From: an uncultured Paracoccaceae bacterium
GTDB taxonomy: Bacteria > Pseudomonadota > Alphaproteobacteria > Rhodobacterales > Rhodobacteraceae
Reading direction: 5' to 3'
Length of the DNA stretch: 64,000 bases
Assembly: GCA_947503965.1 (NCBI GenBank)
Contig: CANNFU010000004.1
Span: 300,654-364,653 of the forward strand
Shown here piece after piece: positions 35,015 to 44,436 of this stretch. The notes under the pieces are model-generated. The model searched no databases and had not been told where the DNA came from. It worked only from the letters and a program-made list of their open reading frames with translations. Numbering within the stretch: position 1 is the stretch's first letter; each line of letters starts with the position of its first letter. Both the position numbers and the translations under genes were made by a program.

Positions 35015-38000
35015 CTAGTGAAAGTCCCGCGATTTCGGGATGACACGTACATTGCGCGGATGGCCCATCCGATGATCCGCGTCGATGTTGCGCTTCACCT
35101 CGTCCGCGCGCGCAAGCGGCGGTTCCATCGCGTCATTCGATAACCGCTCAAGCGCGTCGCTACGGTCTGACAGGTGGTGGGCGACCACGTGGATCACGTC
35201 GTCGCTGCGTTGCACCACGCCGCGCACGTCGATCACGCGGGCTTGCATGATGACTTTGCGGAACGTCTCCATCACCTTGGGCCAGACAACCAGATTGGCA
35301 ACGCCTTTTTCATCCTCGACCGTAATAAAACAGACGCCTTTGGCACTGCCCGGTCGCTGCCGGATCAGGACGATCCCGGCGAGTTTCAGCGATTGTCCGT
35401 TGCGCATCCGGTCGAGTTCATCCGTGCGCCGGTAGCCCTGCCGGGCCATGCTTTTACGCAGGAATGACATCGGGTGCGCCTTCAGCGACAGCCGCGTCGT
35501 TTGGTAATCGGCAACCACGTGTTCGCAGACCGGCATTTGGGGCAGGTCAAAGCGGACCTCTTCCCCCTCATCCCGTTTTTCCTTGAAAAGAGGTAGGTCA
35601 GGTGCGTCGCGCAAGGCGCGTGCATCCCACAGCGCCTGCCGCCGGTCGAGCGTCATGGACCGGAACGCATCCGCCGCCGCCAGTTTGCGCATGGTGCCAG
35701 CATCCACCCGCCCGCGCTTTTTCAGATCGGCAAGGTCTGTAAATGGTTGTGTGCGCTGATCCATGATCCGTTCGGCGACCGACTGCTTGACCCCATCGAC
35801 CTGCCGCAAACCCAGCCGGACGGCGAAGGCATTGCGGCCCAGCGGCTCCATCGCATTATCCCAATTGGAATAATTCACATCTGGCGCGCGCACTATCACC
35901 TGATGTTCGCGCGCATCGCGCACGATCTGGGCAGGCGCATAAAACCCCATGGGCTGCGAGTTCAGCAAGGCGGCACAGAACACATCCGGATACCAGCACT
36001 TGATCCAGCTGGACACATAGACCAGATGCGCAAAGCTCGCCGCATGGCTTTCGGGGAACCCGTAATCGCCAAACCCCTTGATCTGGTTGAAACAGCGATG
36101 CGCGAACTCCGGTTCATAGCCGCGTTTGATCATCCGGCTGACCATCTTGTCTTCCAATTCCCCAATGGTCCCCTTGGACCGAAAGGTCGCCATGGCCTTG
36201 CGCAGCTGGTTCGCCTCGTCCGGGCTGAATTCGGCGGCGACCATGGCCAGCTTCATGGCCTGTTCCTGAAAGATCGGCACGCCTTTGGTGCGCGACAGGA
36301 CGTGCCGCAATTCATCCGGATCATGGGGCGGCGCGGGTGAAGGATACTCTTCGGGCTCCTTCCCGGCACGCCTGCGCAGGTACGGGTGCACCATATCCCC
36401 CTGAATGGGTCCGGGGCGCACGATGGCCACCTGAATGACCAGATCGTAAAATTCCTGTGGTTTCAGCCGGGGCAGCATGTTCATCTGCGCCCGGCTTTCG
36501 ACCTGAAACACGCCAAGGCTATCGCCTTTGCAGAGCATGTCGTAGGTGGCTTCGTCGCCCTCTTCGATACTCGCTAGGGTCAGTTTTTTCCCGTAATGCG
36601 CTTCGATCAGATCGAACGCCTTGCGGATACAGGTGAGCATACCCAGCGCCAGCACGTCCACTTTCAGGATGCGCAGCTCATCAATGTCGTCCTTGTCCCA
36701 TTCGATGAATGTCCGGTCAGGCATTGCGCCGTTGCCCACAGGCACCGTTTCGATCAGCTTTTTCTCGGTCAGGATGAACCCGCCCACATGCTGGCCCAGA
36801 TGGCGGGGCATCCCGATCATCTGGTCGGCGAGCTTGATCGTGCGCGCCATCAGCGGGTCCTTCAGGTCGATACCTGCCTCTGCCGCCTCGCGCGCGCCAA
36901 CCTCTCGGCCCCATGACCCCCAGATGGTTTTAGCCAGCGCCGTGGTGATATCCTCGGACAGCCCCATGACCTTACCCACCTCGCGCACGGCCATGCGCGG
37001 GCGGTAATGGATCACGGTGGCACAGAGGGCCGCCCTGTCGCGCCCGTATTTGTCATAGATATGCTGGATCACCTCCTCGCGCCGTTCATGTTCGAAATCG
37101 ACGTCGATATCGGGGGGTTCCTTGCGTTCTTCGCTGATGAAGCGTTCGAACAGCAGGTCGTTTTTGTCAGGATCTACGGCGGTAATGCCCAGCACATAGC
37201 AAACGGCCGAGTTCGCCGCCGACCCGCGCCCCTGGCACAGGATTGGCGGTTCGCATTCATAGCGGGCGTAGTTCACAACTTGCTGGATTGTCAGGAAATA
37301 TTGAGCGATTTCCAGTTTGTTGATCAGAGCCAGTTCTTTACGCAAAGTGTCTTTGAGTGTCTCCGGCACTCCATCCGGATACCGCCGCGCGGCACCCTTC
37401 CACGTCAGTTCTTCCAGATATTCCTGCGGCGTCCGTCCCTCTGGCACGGTCTCCTTTGGGTATTCGTACGCCAGTTCGCGCAGGTCGAAGTTGCAGGCAT
37501 CCGCCACATCCTGTGTGGCCCGGATCGCATGGGGCCAATCGCTGAAAAGCTGCACCATCTGCGCAGGCGATTTCAGGTAGCGTTCGGCATTTGCCTCCAG
37601 CAGGAAACCGGCCTTGTGGATCGTCGTCTTATGCAGAATGCAGGTCATCACATCCTGTAAGGGCCGCCTGTCAGGCGCATGGTAGCGGACGTCATTGGTG
37701 GCAAGGATCGACAGACCATATGCCTTGGCCAGCTTATCCAGCCGATTGATGCGCGCCCGGTCATCGCCGCGATACAAATAGCTTGCCGCGATGTGTTTCA
37801 GCGACGGGAGCGCGCGTTTGATGCGGCGAAAGCCGGCTTCGAAATGATCCAACTGCGGGCCGGGGATGGCGATCAGTTGGACGTCCTCGCTATATCGCGC
37901 CAAATCGTCCAGCGTGATGTCGCAAACGCCCTTGGCCTGCCAGTCGCCATTGGTGTCGTGCATCTTGCCTTTCGACAGCAGCATGCAGAGCCGCCCATAG

Positions 38001-38320
38001 GCGGCGCGATCGCGCGGATAGGCGAGGAATTCCTCGCCCGTGACCAGTTGCAACCGACAACCAATAACCGGGGTGATCTGCGCCTTCAACGCTTCGGCAT
38101 GGAGCCGCACGACCCCGGCCATGGTGTTGAGGTCCGCGCAGCCCAGCTTGTCATAACCCAAGGCGTTGGCCGTCGTGGCGAGGTCCACCGCGTCCGAGGC
38201 CCCGCGCAGGAAGGAAAAGCAGGTCGTCAGGCCAAGTTCGACGTAAAACGAGCGTGGGTTCTGGCGAAACCCGTCATCCTCAATCGTCCGCCGCGGGCGC
38301 TGGTTGTCCATTTCAGGCAT
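35015..38320 (-). CDS. dnaE2: Error-prone DNA polymerase DnaE2
   Basis: 1101-aa C-family polymerase, shorter than the replicative DnaE. It has an N-terminal PHP domain (FYVELGLTTCFSFLRGASDAVDL), polymerase motifs PDIDVDFEHERREEVIQHIYDKYG with the catalytic aspartates and GRGSAANSAVCYVLG, and a C-terminal OB-fold (AGIVLIRQRPGSAKGVCFITVEDEKG). With ImuA and ImuB it performs SOS-induced translesion synthesis. GAGGTG precedes the ATG. A 180-bp hairpin-rich repeat separates it from imuB. Confidence 0.96.
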   Translation of the reverse strand: MPEMDNQRPRRTIEDDGFRQNPRSFYVELGLTTCFSFLRGASDAVDLATTANALGYDKLGCADLNTMAGVVRLHAEALKAQITPVIGCRLQLVTGEEFLAYPRDRAAYGRLCMLLSKGKMHDTNGDWQAKGVCDITLDDLARYSEDVQLIAIPGPQLDHFEAGFRRIKRALPSLKHIAASYLYRGDDRARINRLDKLAKAYGLSILATNDVRYHAPDRRPLQDVMTCILHKTTIHKAGFLLEANAERYLKSPAQMVQLFSDWPHAIRATQDVADACNFDLRELAYEYPKETVPEGRTPQEYLEELTWKGAARRYPDGVPETLKDTLRKELALINKLEIAQYFLTIQQVVNYARYECEPPILCQGRGSAANSAVCYVLGITAVDPDKNDLLFERFISEERKEPPDIDVDFEHERREEVIQHIYDKYGRDRAALCATVIHYRPRMAVREVGKVMGLSEDITTALAKTIWGSWGREVGAREAAEAGIDLKDPLMARTIKLADQMIGMPRHLGQHVGGFILTEKKLIETVPVGNGAMPDRTFIEWDKDDIDELRILKVDVLALGMLTCIRKAFDLIEAHYGKKLTLASIEEGDEATYDMLCKGDSLGVFQVESRAQMNMLPRLKPQEFYDLVIQVAIVRPGPIQGDMVHPYLRRRAGKEPEEYPSPAPPHDPDELRHVLSRTKGVPIFQEQAMKLAMVAAEFSPDEANQLRKAMATFRSKGTIGELEDKMVSRMIKRGYEPEFAHRCFNQIKGFGDYGFPESHAASFAHLVYVSSWIKCWYPDVFCAALLNSQPMGFYAPAQIVRDAREHQVIVRAPDVNYSNWDNAMEPLGRNAFAVRLGLRQVDGVKQSVAERIMDQRTQPFTDLADLKKRGRVDAGTMRKLAAADAFRSMTLDRRQALWDARALRDAPDLPLFKEKRDEGEEVRFDLPQMPVCEHVVADYQTTRLSLKAHPMSFLRKSMARQGYRRTDELDRMRNGQSLKLAGIVLIRQRPGSAKGVCFITVEDEKGVANLVVWPKVMETFRKVIMQARVIDVRGVVQRSDDVIHVVAHHLSDRSDALERLSNDAMEPPLARADEVKRNIDADHRMGHPRNVRVIPKSRDFH

Positions 38321-38500
38321 GGCGACACCTCAGGGACGCGACCGACCCTGGGGCGAAGGCCGTCTTGCAAAAGGTCCAGTGGACCTTTTGAGGCCGTAGC
38401 GCGCGGCAGCGCAGGGTGCACGCAGTGCGCCCTCCCGGGGGGAGGGTCGGGCGCGGCCCGGGCCCTTTCAGGACCCGCGCCAATAAAGACACCCATTCCA
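38321..38500. repeat. hairpin-rich intergenic repeat between imuB and dnaE2
   Basis: Contains a perfect 23-nt palindrome at 38368-38390 (arms CAAAAGGTCCA and TGGACCTTTTG around one G), then AGGGTGCA/TGCGCCCT (8 bp with a wobble), CCCTCC/GGAGGG and a GGGCGCGGCCCGGGCCC run. The layout resembles dispersed intergenic repeats of Rhodobacterales. It lies inside the imuA-imuB-dnaE2 transcription unit, so the hairpins would be in the mRNA. Confidence 0.55.
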
Positions 38501-40033
38501 TCACGCAAAACACCCATGCACGAACCAGCGCGGATCACCGCCGCGCCCATCCTCGTGCAACCCCTCACGGTAAAGCCAAAGACGTCGCCCCGCCTGATCC
38601 TCAACCTTGAAATAGTCCCGCAATCGGGTCCCGGGGCGATCCTTCCACCATTCGGGTGCGATCCGCTCTGGGCCTGCATAACGCGCCACACGGTGGGTCT
38701 GCCGCCGCCAGATAAACTGGGCGGGCGGGCCTTCGGGGACGGCATAAAGCACACGCACTTCCTCGGGGTGGTCGAAGAGACGCAAGGGGCGTTCCTTAGC
38801 GGGCGCTTCTCCGGCTACCGCCATAGCTGCCAAGGCCGCCACCTGCCCTTCGGCCCGTTCGGGAACATGACTTTCGCGCAGCACAGGCCGGGTTACCGCA
38901 TGTGGCCCAAACTTCGCACTCAGCCGGTCCACCAGCCGAGTCAAATGCAGATCATCGTCAGAGCCGCCATCCAGCCGGTTCTGTCGTTCGTGCATTTCTT
39001 CCACGCTGCCCGCCTCAAGCGTGATCAGATCAAAGCCAAAGCCGGGATTGATCCGCTCCACCTTATCCCGGAAAAGCCCATGCAGATGCCCCGGATCACG
39101 GGTGGTGGCCGAAGTCGCCACATCCACATGGCTGACATCCCCATCGGTGCGGTAGACGGTCAGGTGCAGGCGGCGACAGCCTTGGCCCGCCTGTTTCAGC
39201 GCCTCACACAGGTTTTCGCACAGCTCCGGCAGATAGGGCGTGGGGTCAAAAATCGGCTCGGCCAAGCGGCTTTGCACCCGGAAACGGGGCTGTGCATCGA
39301 CGCTCGCGACCGGCTCTGCCAGCTTGTCCAGTGCCTGATCAAGGCGCATCAGTGGGTTCGCCTCCAGTCCCGCCTTTACAAACCGCCGGGTCAGGGACAG
39401 GCGTGGCACATCCATCACCGCGCCGATGGTTTTCAACCCCAAGCGGCGCAAGAGCAGCACAGTTTCACCATCCAACCGCAGCCCGGTGACAGGCAAGGCC
39501 CCCAGCTTCACCCCCACCTCATCCGACCCACAAACAGATCGGACCGGCCCGAACCGCGCCAGCGCCCAAGCCGCACCCCATGTGGGGGCAACTGCCAATT
39601 GCGCAGACAGGCCCAAGAGGGACAATTGCGTCTCCATCTCGACCAGCATAGCGGCTTCCCCGCCCAGCAGGTGATCGGACCCAGTCGTGTCGAGGATCAG
39701 CCCACTCTCCCCATCCCGCACGGTCCAGGGGCACCAGCGGCGCGCCCACAACACCAGCCGATCCAAAGCGGCCCGGTCGCCTGCGGGATCGGCATATTCC
39801 ACCTGCAATTCCGGGCAGATCGCGCGCATATCCACGACGCGCGACCCCGGGTTGATCCCGTTCAGACGTGCGGCACGATTGGCGGCGTGGATAACGGGGC
39901 CATGATGCCCCTCGCGCGCCAGCACGATGGGAATGTCATCCGGCGGCGCGTTCCCTTGCCGTTCCATCACCCGCTGCCACCGCTCCATCGCGAACTGGGG
40001 CAGAGAGATCGAGACGATCCGCCGACCCGTCAT
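38501..40033 (-). CDS. imuB: Y-family-polymerase-like protein ImuB
   Basis: About 510-aa DinB/Y-family relative that lacks polymerase activity and bridges DnaE2, ImuA and the beta clamp. The palm-like N-terminus MTGRRIVSISLPQFAMERW is followed by NRAARLNGINPGSRVVDMRA and LDTTGSDHLLGGEAAML, where the second catalytic acidic pair of active Y polymerases is degraded. ATG 40033 was chosen; the start lies inside imuA (98-bp overlap). Confidence 0.93.
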   Translation of the reverse strand: MTGRRIVSISLPQFAMERWQRVMERQGNAPPDDIPIVLAREGHHGPVIHAANRAARLNGINPGSRVVDMRAICPELQVEYADPAGDRAALDRLVLWARRWCPWTVRDGESGLILDTTGSDHLLGGEAAMLVEMETQLSLLGLSAQLAVAPTWGAAWALARFGPVRSVCGSDEVGVKLGALPVTGLRLDGETVLLLRRLGLKTIGAVMDVPRLSLTRRFVKAGLEANPLMRLDQALDKLAEPVASVDAQPRFRVQSRLAEPIFDPTPYLPELCENLCEALKQAGQGCRRLHLTVYRTDGDVSHVDVATSATTRDPGHLHGLFRDKVERINPGFGFDLITLEAGSVEEMHERQNRLDGGSDDDLHLTRLVDRLSAKFGPHAVTRPVLRESHVPERAEGQVAALAAMAVAGEAPAKERPLRLFDHPEEVRVLYAVPEGPPAQFIWRRQTHRVARYAGPERIAPEWWKDRPGTRLRDYFKVEDQAGRRLWLYREGLHEDGRGGDPRWFVHGCFA

Positions 40034-40622
40034 AGGTCGCCACCCATTGGCCGGGCGCACGGCGACGGGACCGGAACAGATCGAGCGACCAGCGCGGCAA
40101 ACCCGGCGCCTGTGCGTCGTACGGATGGGGTGCAGCAGGAAGCGACGCGATACGCCAGCGTTCGCGCGCCGCGCTCAGATCGGGGGATGCCGCGCGCCGG
40201 ATCAGCCAACAGGGCACATCCGCCGCCTCGGACCGCAGCGCCAGCCGTTTGGTTGCCGTGAAATCCAAGGCTGGCGGATCGCCCCAAACCTCGCCAATCA
40301 CTGCACCCAACGCCTTGCATCGCAATCCATCCTCCATCGCCCAAAGCACATCCGCCGCACGGGACAGATCGACCATGATCAGGGGCCGGTCGGTGCCAAT
40401 CCCCGCCAGATAAGGCCGCCCCGCCTCCTTGCGCGACAGCCGATCCTGCACCCATAAAACAGGCGCATTGGTGCGTGGTAATCGCGCCAGAACAAAGCCA
40501 ACTGCCGCCGCATCGGTCGCTGTTTCGGGGAAGGCTTCGGACAAGGTGTGGGCAATCGGGTAAGGGTGATGGCCCTGACCTATCAATCGCTTTTGAACCC
40601 TGAGCGACCCCATACACAACAC
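39936..40622 (-). CDS. imuA: SOS mutagenesis protein ImuA
   Basis: 228-aa RecA/SulA-like protein of the ImuA family that works with ImuB and DnaE2. The fold is visible as LSEAFPETATDAAAVGFVLARL, APVLWVQDRLSRKEAGRPYLAG and LIMVDLSRAADVLWAMEDGLRC. Start GTG 40622 follows AGGA; ATG 40613 is the alternative. It is first in the imuA-imuB-dnaE2 unit behind a LexA box, and its 3' end overlaps imuB by 98 bp. Confidence 0.88.
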   Translation of the reverse strand: MLCMGSLRVQKRLIGQGHHPYPIAHTLSEAFPETATDAAAVGFVLARLPRTNAPVLWVQDRLSRKEAGRPYLAGIGTDRPLIMVDLSRAADVLWAMEDGLRCKALGAVIGEVWGDPPALDFTATKRLALRSEAADVPCWLIRRAASPDLSAARERWRIASLPAAPHPYDAQAPGLPRWSLDLFRSRRRAPGQWVATYDGSADRLDLSAPVRDGAVAAGDGTARERAAG

Positions 40623-40637
40623 CGAATCCTGATAAAT

Positions 40638-40652
40638 GTTCTTATTTTGTTC
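40638..40652. promoter_or_regulatory. LexA box upstream of imuA
   Basis: GTTC-TTATTTT-GTTC matches the alphaproteobacterial LexA motif GTTC-N7-GTTC exactly and lies 16 bp upstream of the imuA start. It sits in the divergent region to the sulfatase-like gene. SOS control of the mutasome cassette is expected. Confidence 0.8.
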
Positions 40653-40836
40653 TAAGCAAAATTCATGCTTCCGTCAAACCATGAACCATTCCCCTTGCGC
40701 CGCATCACATTGGCAAAACGTGCCCAAAAAGATGTGAGGTGGAATAAATGCCCTTCCTCGACCGTAATGACCACATACGAGATATCGTTTCGCCCAAAAG
40801 CGTTTGAGCAAGACCTAACCAAACAGGAGCAATTCA

Positions 40837-42471
40837 ATGAATATTCTTTTTGTGATGTATGACCAGCTGCGTTTCGACTATCTTAGCTGCGCTGGCCACC
40901 CACACTTGCATACCCCCAATTTTGATCGGGTTGCAGCACAAGGTGTTCGGTTCACGAATGCCTACGTGCAATCGCCGATCTGCGGGTCGAGCCGCATGTC
41001 ATTCTACACCGGGCGGTATCCATCGAGCCATGGGGCGCAATGGAATAACTTTCCCTTGCGCGTGGGCGAGCAGACGATGGGTGATCACCTGCGCAAGATC
41101 GGCATGGATTGCTGGCTGATCGGCAAGACCCATATGCATGCCGACAAGGAAGGCATGGAGCGGCTGGGGCTGGATGCAGACAGTGTGATCGGTGCGCGAC
41201 AGGCGGAATGCGGATTTGATGTGTGGATCCGCGATGACGGGCTGTGGGCGCAGGGGCCGAAAGGGTTCTACGATGAAAAGCGCTCGCCCTATAATGAATA
41301 CCTGAAATCCAAAGGCTATCCCGCCGATAACCCGTGGCATGACCATGCCAATGCGGGGGTGAAGCCGCCGAACCGCATGGCATCCGGCTGGATGTATGAA
41401 AACGCCGACCGCCCGGCCAATATCCATGAAGAGGATTCCGAAACCGCCTGGCTGACCACCAAGGCCATCGAATTCATGCAGCAGGCCAAGGACCCGTGGT
41501 GCGCCCATGTCAGCTATATCAAGCCGCATTGGCCCTATATCGTGCCTGCCCCATATCACAACATGTATGGCACCGACCTTGTCCCGCCCCCCTTGCGCGA
41601 CGAGAGAGAGCGCGAGAACGCCCATCCGGTGTTCAACGGCTATATGAACAATCGTGTCGGCTGCGCCTTTCAGCGCGAAGAGGTACGCGAAAAGGTGATC
41701 CCCGCCTATATGGGCCTGATCAAGCAATGTGACGATCATCTGGGTCGCATTCTGGATCATCTGGAAGACACAGGCGCGATGAAGGACACGATGATCGTGC
41801 TGACATCGGATCACGGTGATTATCTGGGCGATCACTGGATGGGTGAGAAATCCCTGTTTCACGACCAGTCCGCCAAGATCCCGATGATCATCTATGACCC
41901 GCGCAGACGTGCAAACGGCACCCGCGGCACGACCTGCGATGCGCTGGTCGAAAGTCTTGATCTGGCCGCGACCTTTGTCGAGGCGGCGGGCGGCGAGGTG
42001 CCTGCCCATATCATCGAAGGCCGGTCGTTGCAGCCCTGGCTGGACGGCGAAAGCCCCGACTGGCGCGACTTTCTGATCAGCGAATTCGACTATTCCGGCA
42101 CCCCATTGGCCGAGGACCTGGGGTTGGAGCCGCGCGATTGCCGCCTGTTCATGGTGTTTGATGGCCGCTGGAAGATGATGCATGCCGAAGGCGGGTTCCG
42201 CCCGATGCTGTTTGATCTGCAAACCGACCCCGAAGAATTCATCGACCTGGCCAAAGGTGATGCCCACGACGCAGAGATTACCCGGCTTTATGGCTATCTG
42301 GCCCAATGGGGGCGGCGCATGTCGCAACGTGTCACCAAATCAGACGCGGATATTGTCGCGATGCGAAACAAGGCCGGGATGAAAGGCGTGCTGCCCTTCA
42401 TGTGGGACGGCAGCGAGGTGCCGCCCCCGCTGACAAAATTCTACCGTGGGAAAGCGCCTGACCTGCCGTAG
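40837..42471 (+). CDS. Sulfatase / phosphonate monoester hydrolase-like enzyme
   Basis: 544-aa alkaline-phosphatase-superfamily hydrolase. The formylglycine motif C-x-S-x-R is present as Cys49 in SPICGSSRMSF, so a formylglycine nucleophile is expected. Metal-binding N-terminal MYDQLRFDYLS and the late TSDHGDYLGDHW plus LFHDQSAKIPMIIYD resemble phosphonate monoester hydrolases/phosphodiesterases more than arylsulfatases. No signal peptide, so cytoplasmic. AGGAG precedes the ATG. Possible roles are sulfate ester, phosphodiester or phosphonate ester cleavage; the sequence alone does not decide. Confidence 0.8.
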   Translation: MNILFVMYDQLRFDYLSCAGHPHLHTPNFDRVAAQGVRFTNAYVQSPICGSSRMSFYTGRYPSSHGAQWNNFPLRVGEQTMGDHLRKIGMDCWLIGKTHMHADKEGMERLGLDADSVIGARQAECGFDVWIRDDGLWAQGPKGFYDEKRSPYNEYLKSKGYPADNPWHDHANAGVKPPNRMASGWMYENADRPANIHEEDSETAWLTTKAIEFMQQAKDPWCAHVSYIKPHWPYIVPAPYHNMYGTDLVPPPLRDERERENAHPVFNGYMNNRVGCAFQREEVREKVIPAYMGLIKQCDDHLGRILDHLEDTGAMKDTMIVLTSDHGDYLGDHWMGEKSLFHDQSAKIPMIIYDPRRRANGTRGTTCDALVESLDLAATFVEAAGGEVPAHIIEGRSLQPWLDGESPDWRDFLISEFDYSGTPLAEDLGLEPRDCRLFMVFDGRWKMMHAEGGFRPMLFDLQTDPEEFIDLAKGDAHDAEITRLYGYLAQWGRRMSQRVTKSDADIVAMRNKAGMKGVLPFMWDGSEVPPPLTKFYRGKAPDLP

Positions 42472-42648
42472 CACTGCATACCAGCCAAAAAGCGCAACTG
42501 TGCCGCCGAATCGGGCCGAGGATGCGGCATGAAGCCAGACCTTGCCGCAACAGAGGATCAAGCCATCAGTCTTGTGACAGTCACCATTGCGCCCCGCCAT
42601 TGATGCCACCTGCCCCGCCCGCTATGTCGGGCACATAAGGAGTCCGCA

Positions 42649-43959
42649 ATGCCACAGTTTCTGTCCACCACTGACCCTGACTTCGAGGCCCGCTTTACCG
42701 CCCTTCTGGGTGCCAAGCGCGAGGATAGCCCCGATGTCGATGATGTCGTGGCACAGATCATCGCCGATGTGCGGGCGCGCGGCGATGCGGCGGTTCTGGA
42801 GCTGACGGCAAAGTTCGACCGGCTGGAACTAACACCAGAAACCATGCAATTTTCGGAGGCTGAGATTGATGCCGAGTGCGCGAAAGTGTCTGATGCGGAC
42901 CGGGTGGCGCTTGAACTGGCCGCTGAACGCATCCGTGCCTATCACGCGCGCCAGATGCCCGACGATGCCATGTGGACGGATGACACCGGTGCGCAACTGG
43001 GTTGGCGATGGACGCCGGTCTCTGCCGCCGGTTTGTATGTGCCGGGGGGGCTGGCATCGTACCCGTCTTCGGTATTGATGAACGCGGTCCCGGCCAAGGT
43101 TGCTGGCGTGAAACGGTTGGCTGTTGTCGTGCCGACACCGGACGGGATAACGAACCCGCTGGTGTTGCTTGCCGCCCGGATTTCGGGGGTGGATGAAGTC
43201 TATCGGATTGGCGGCGCGCAGGCCATCGCTGCCTTGGCTTATGGCACGCAAACCATCGTGCCTGTTGATAAAATAACGGGGCCCGGCAATGCGTTTGTTG
43301 CCGTAGCCAAGCGTCGCGTGTTTGGCAAGGTCGGCATTGACATGATCGCCGGTCCATCCGAGATTCTGGTGATCGCGGATAAAGAGAATGATCCCGATTG
43401 GATCGCACTTGATCTGTTAAGCCAGGCCGAACATGACGAAAGTGCACAATCGTTGTTGATTACGGACGATCCGGATTTCGGCCGGGCGGTTGCGGCGGCC
43501 ATCGATCGTCGCCTTGAAACGCTTGAACGTCGGGCGATTGCAGGGGCAAGCTGGCGCGATTTCGGGGCAATCATAACTGTACAGTCGCTGGATGAAGCTG
43601 TCGCATTATCCGACCGCATTGCGCCCGAACATCTGGAGCTTTGCACAACAGATGCCGAGATGCTCGCGCGCCGGATCACCCATGCCGGAGCGATCTTCAT
43701 CGGGGGTTGGACACCCGAAGCGATTGGCGACTACATTGGTGGTCCAAATCATGTGTTGCCGACGGCGCGGTCGGCACGGTTTTCAAGTGGGCTTTCTGTG
43801 ATGGATTTCATCAAACGCACAACACTGTCACGCATGACACCCGACGCGCTTGCCGCCATTGGCCCTGCAGCTGAACGCCTGGCCCAATCCGAAAGCCTTG
43901 AGGCGCACGGACTATCCGTGCGCGCCCGTCTGGATCGTTTGAACCGGGATCACACATGA
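42649..43959 (+). CDS. hisD: Histidinol dehydrogenase
   Basis: 436-aa zinc enzyme for the last two oxidation steps of histidine biosynthesis. Signatures: YVPGGLASYPSSVLMNAVPA, IGGAQAIAALAYGT, DKITGPGNAFVAVAKR, DMIAGPSEILVIAD, DLLSQAEHDESAQ with the Zn/catalytic His, and GPNHVLPT. AAGGAG precedes the ATG. It heads the run hisD, UPF0262, LMW phosphatase, infA, maf, rng, yacG. Confidence 0.96.
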   Translation: MPQFLSTTDPDFEARFTALLGAKREDSPDVDDVVAQIIADVRARGDAAVLELTAKFDRLELTPETMQFSEAEIDAECAKVSDADRVALELAAERIRAYHARQMPDDAMWTDDTGAQLGWRWTPVSAAGLYVPGGLASYPSSVLMNAVPAKVAGVKRLAVVVPTPDGITNPLVLLAARISGVDEVYRIGGAQAIAALAYGTQTIVPVDKITGPGNAFVAVAKRRVFGKVGIDMIAGPSEILVIADKENDPDWIALDLLSQAEHDESAQSLLITDDPDFGRAVAAAIDRRLETLERRAIAGASWRDFGAIITVQSLDEAVALSDRIAPEHLELCTTDAEMLARRITHAGAIFIGGWTPEAIGDYIGGPNHVLPTARSARFSSGLSVMDFIKRTTLSRMTPDALAAIGPAAERLAQSESLEAHGLSVRARLDRLNRDHT

Positions 43960-44435
43960 CGAAGATCATTCACATCGACATCGACGACCGCAATCTGCCG
44001 CCCCCTACCCCTGAGATTGATCAGGAGCGAAAGGTGGCCATGTTCGATCTGTTGGAGGATAACAGCTTTGTCATGCCTCCCCGCGATGGGCGCGCGATAC
44101 CACCCGGGCCCTATAAACTGGGCCTGTCGATCAAGGAACGGCGTCTGGTCTTTGACATCCATCAGGAAAACGACACCCCCGCAACCGAGTTTCATCTGTC
44201 TTTGGGGCCGTTCCGGCAGGTGGTGAAGGACTACTTCCAAATCTGCGAAAGCTACTTTGACGCGGTCAAGACGCTGCCGCCCAGCCAGATCGAAACAATT
44301 GATATGGCGCGCCGCGGTATTCACAACGAGGGCGCACGGGTCTTGCAAGAGCGTTTGGAAGGCAAGGCCGATGTAGATATCGACACCGCGCGCCGTCTGT
44401 TTACCCTGATCTGCGTGCTGCATTTTGGGGGCTGA
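43956..44435 (+). CDS. UPF0262 family protein
   Basis: 159-aa conserved alphaproteobacterial protein (DERKVAMFDLLEDN-like N-terminus, FHLSLGPFRQVVKDYFQICESYF, GIHNEGARVLQERL). No biochemical function is known. It overlaps hisD by 4 bp and is followed after 1 bp by the LMW phosphatase gene, a gene order conserved in Rhodobacteraceae. Confidence 0.9.
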   Translation: MTKIIHIDIDDRNLPPPTPEIDQERKVAMFDLLEDNSFVMPPRDGRAIPPGPYKLGLSIKERRLVFDIHQENDTPATEFHLSLGPFRQVVKDYFQICESYFDAVKTLPPSQIETIDMARRGIHNEGARVLQERLEGKADVDIDTARRLFTLICVLHFGG

Positions 44436-44436
44436 T

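Noticed and set aside
37679..40261. 860-codon plus-strand frame opposite imuB and the dnaE2 5' end
   Set aside because: It lies antisense to two well-recognised genes and crosses their hairpin-rich gap; composition is His/Gln/Pro-rich as expected for antisense of GC-rich coding DNA.
40652..40862. Small overlapping frames on both strands between imuA and the sulfatase-like gene
   Set aside because: No ribosome sites, no recognisable product, and they overlap the LexA box and the sulfatase start.
42530..42604. Possible leader peptide before hisD (MKPDLAATEDQ...APRH)
   Set aside because: Only one His codon, no alternative hairpins, and no ribosome site.
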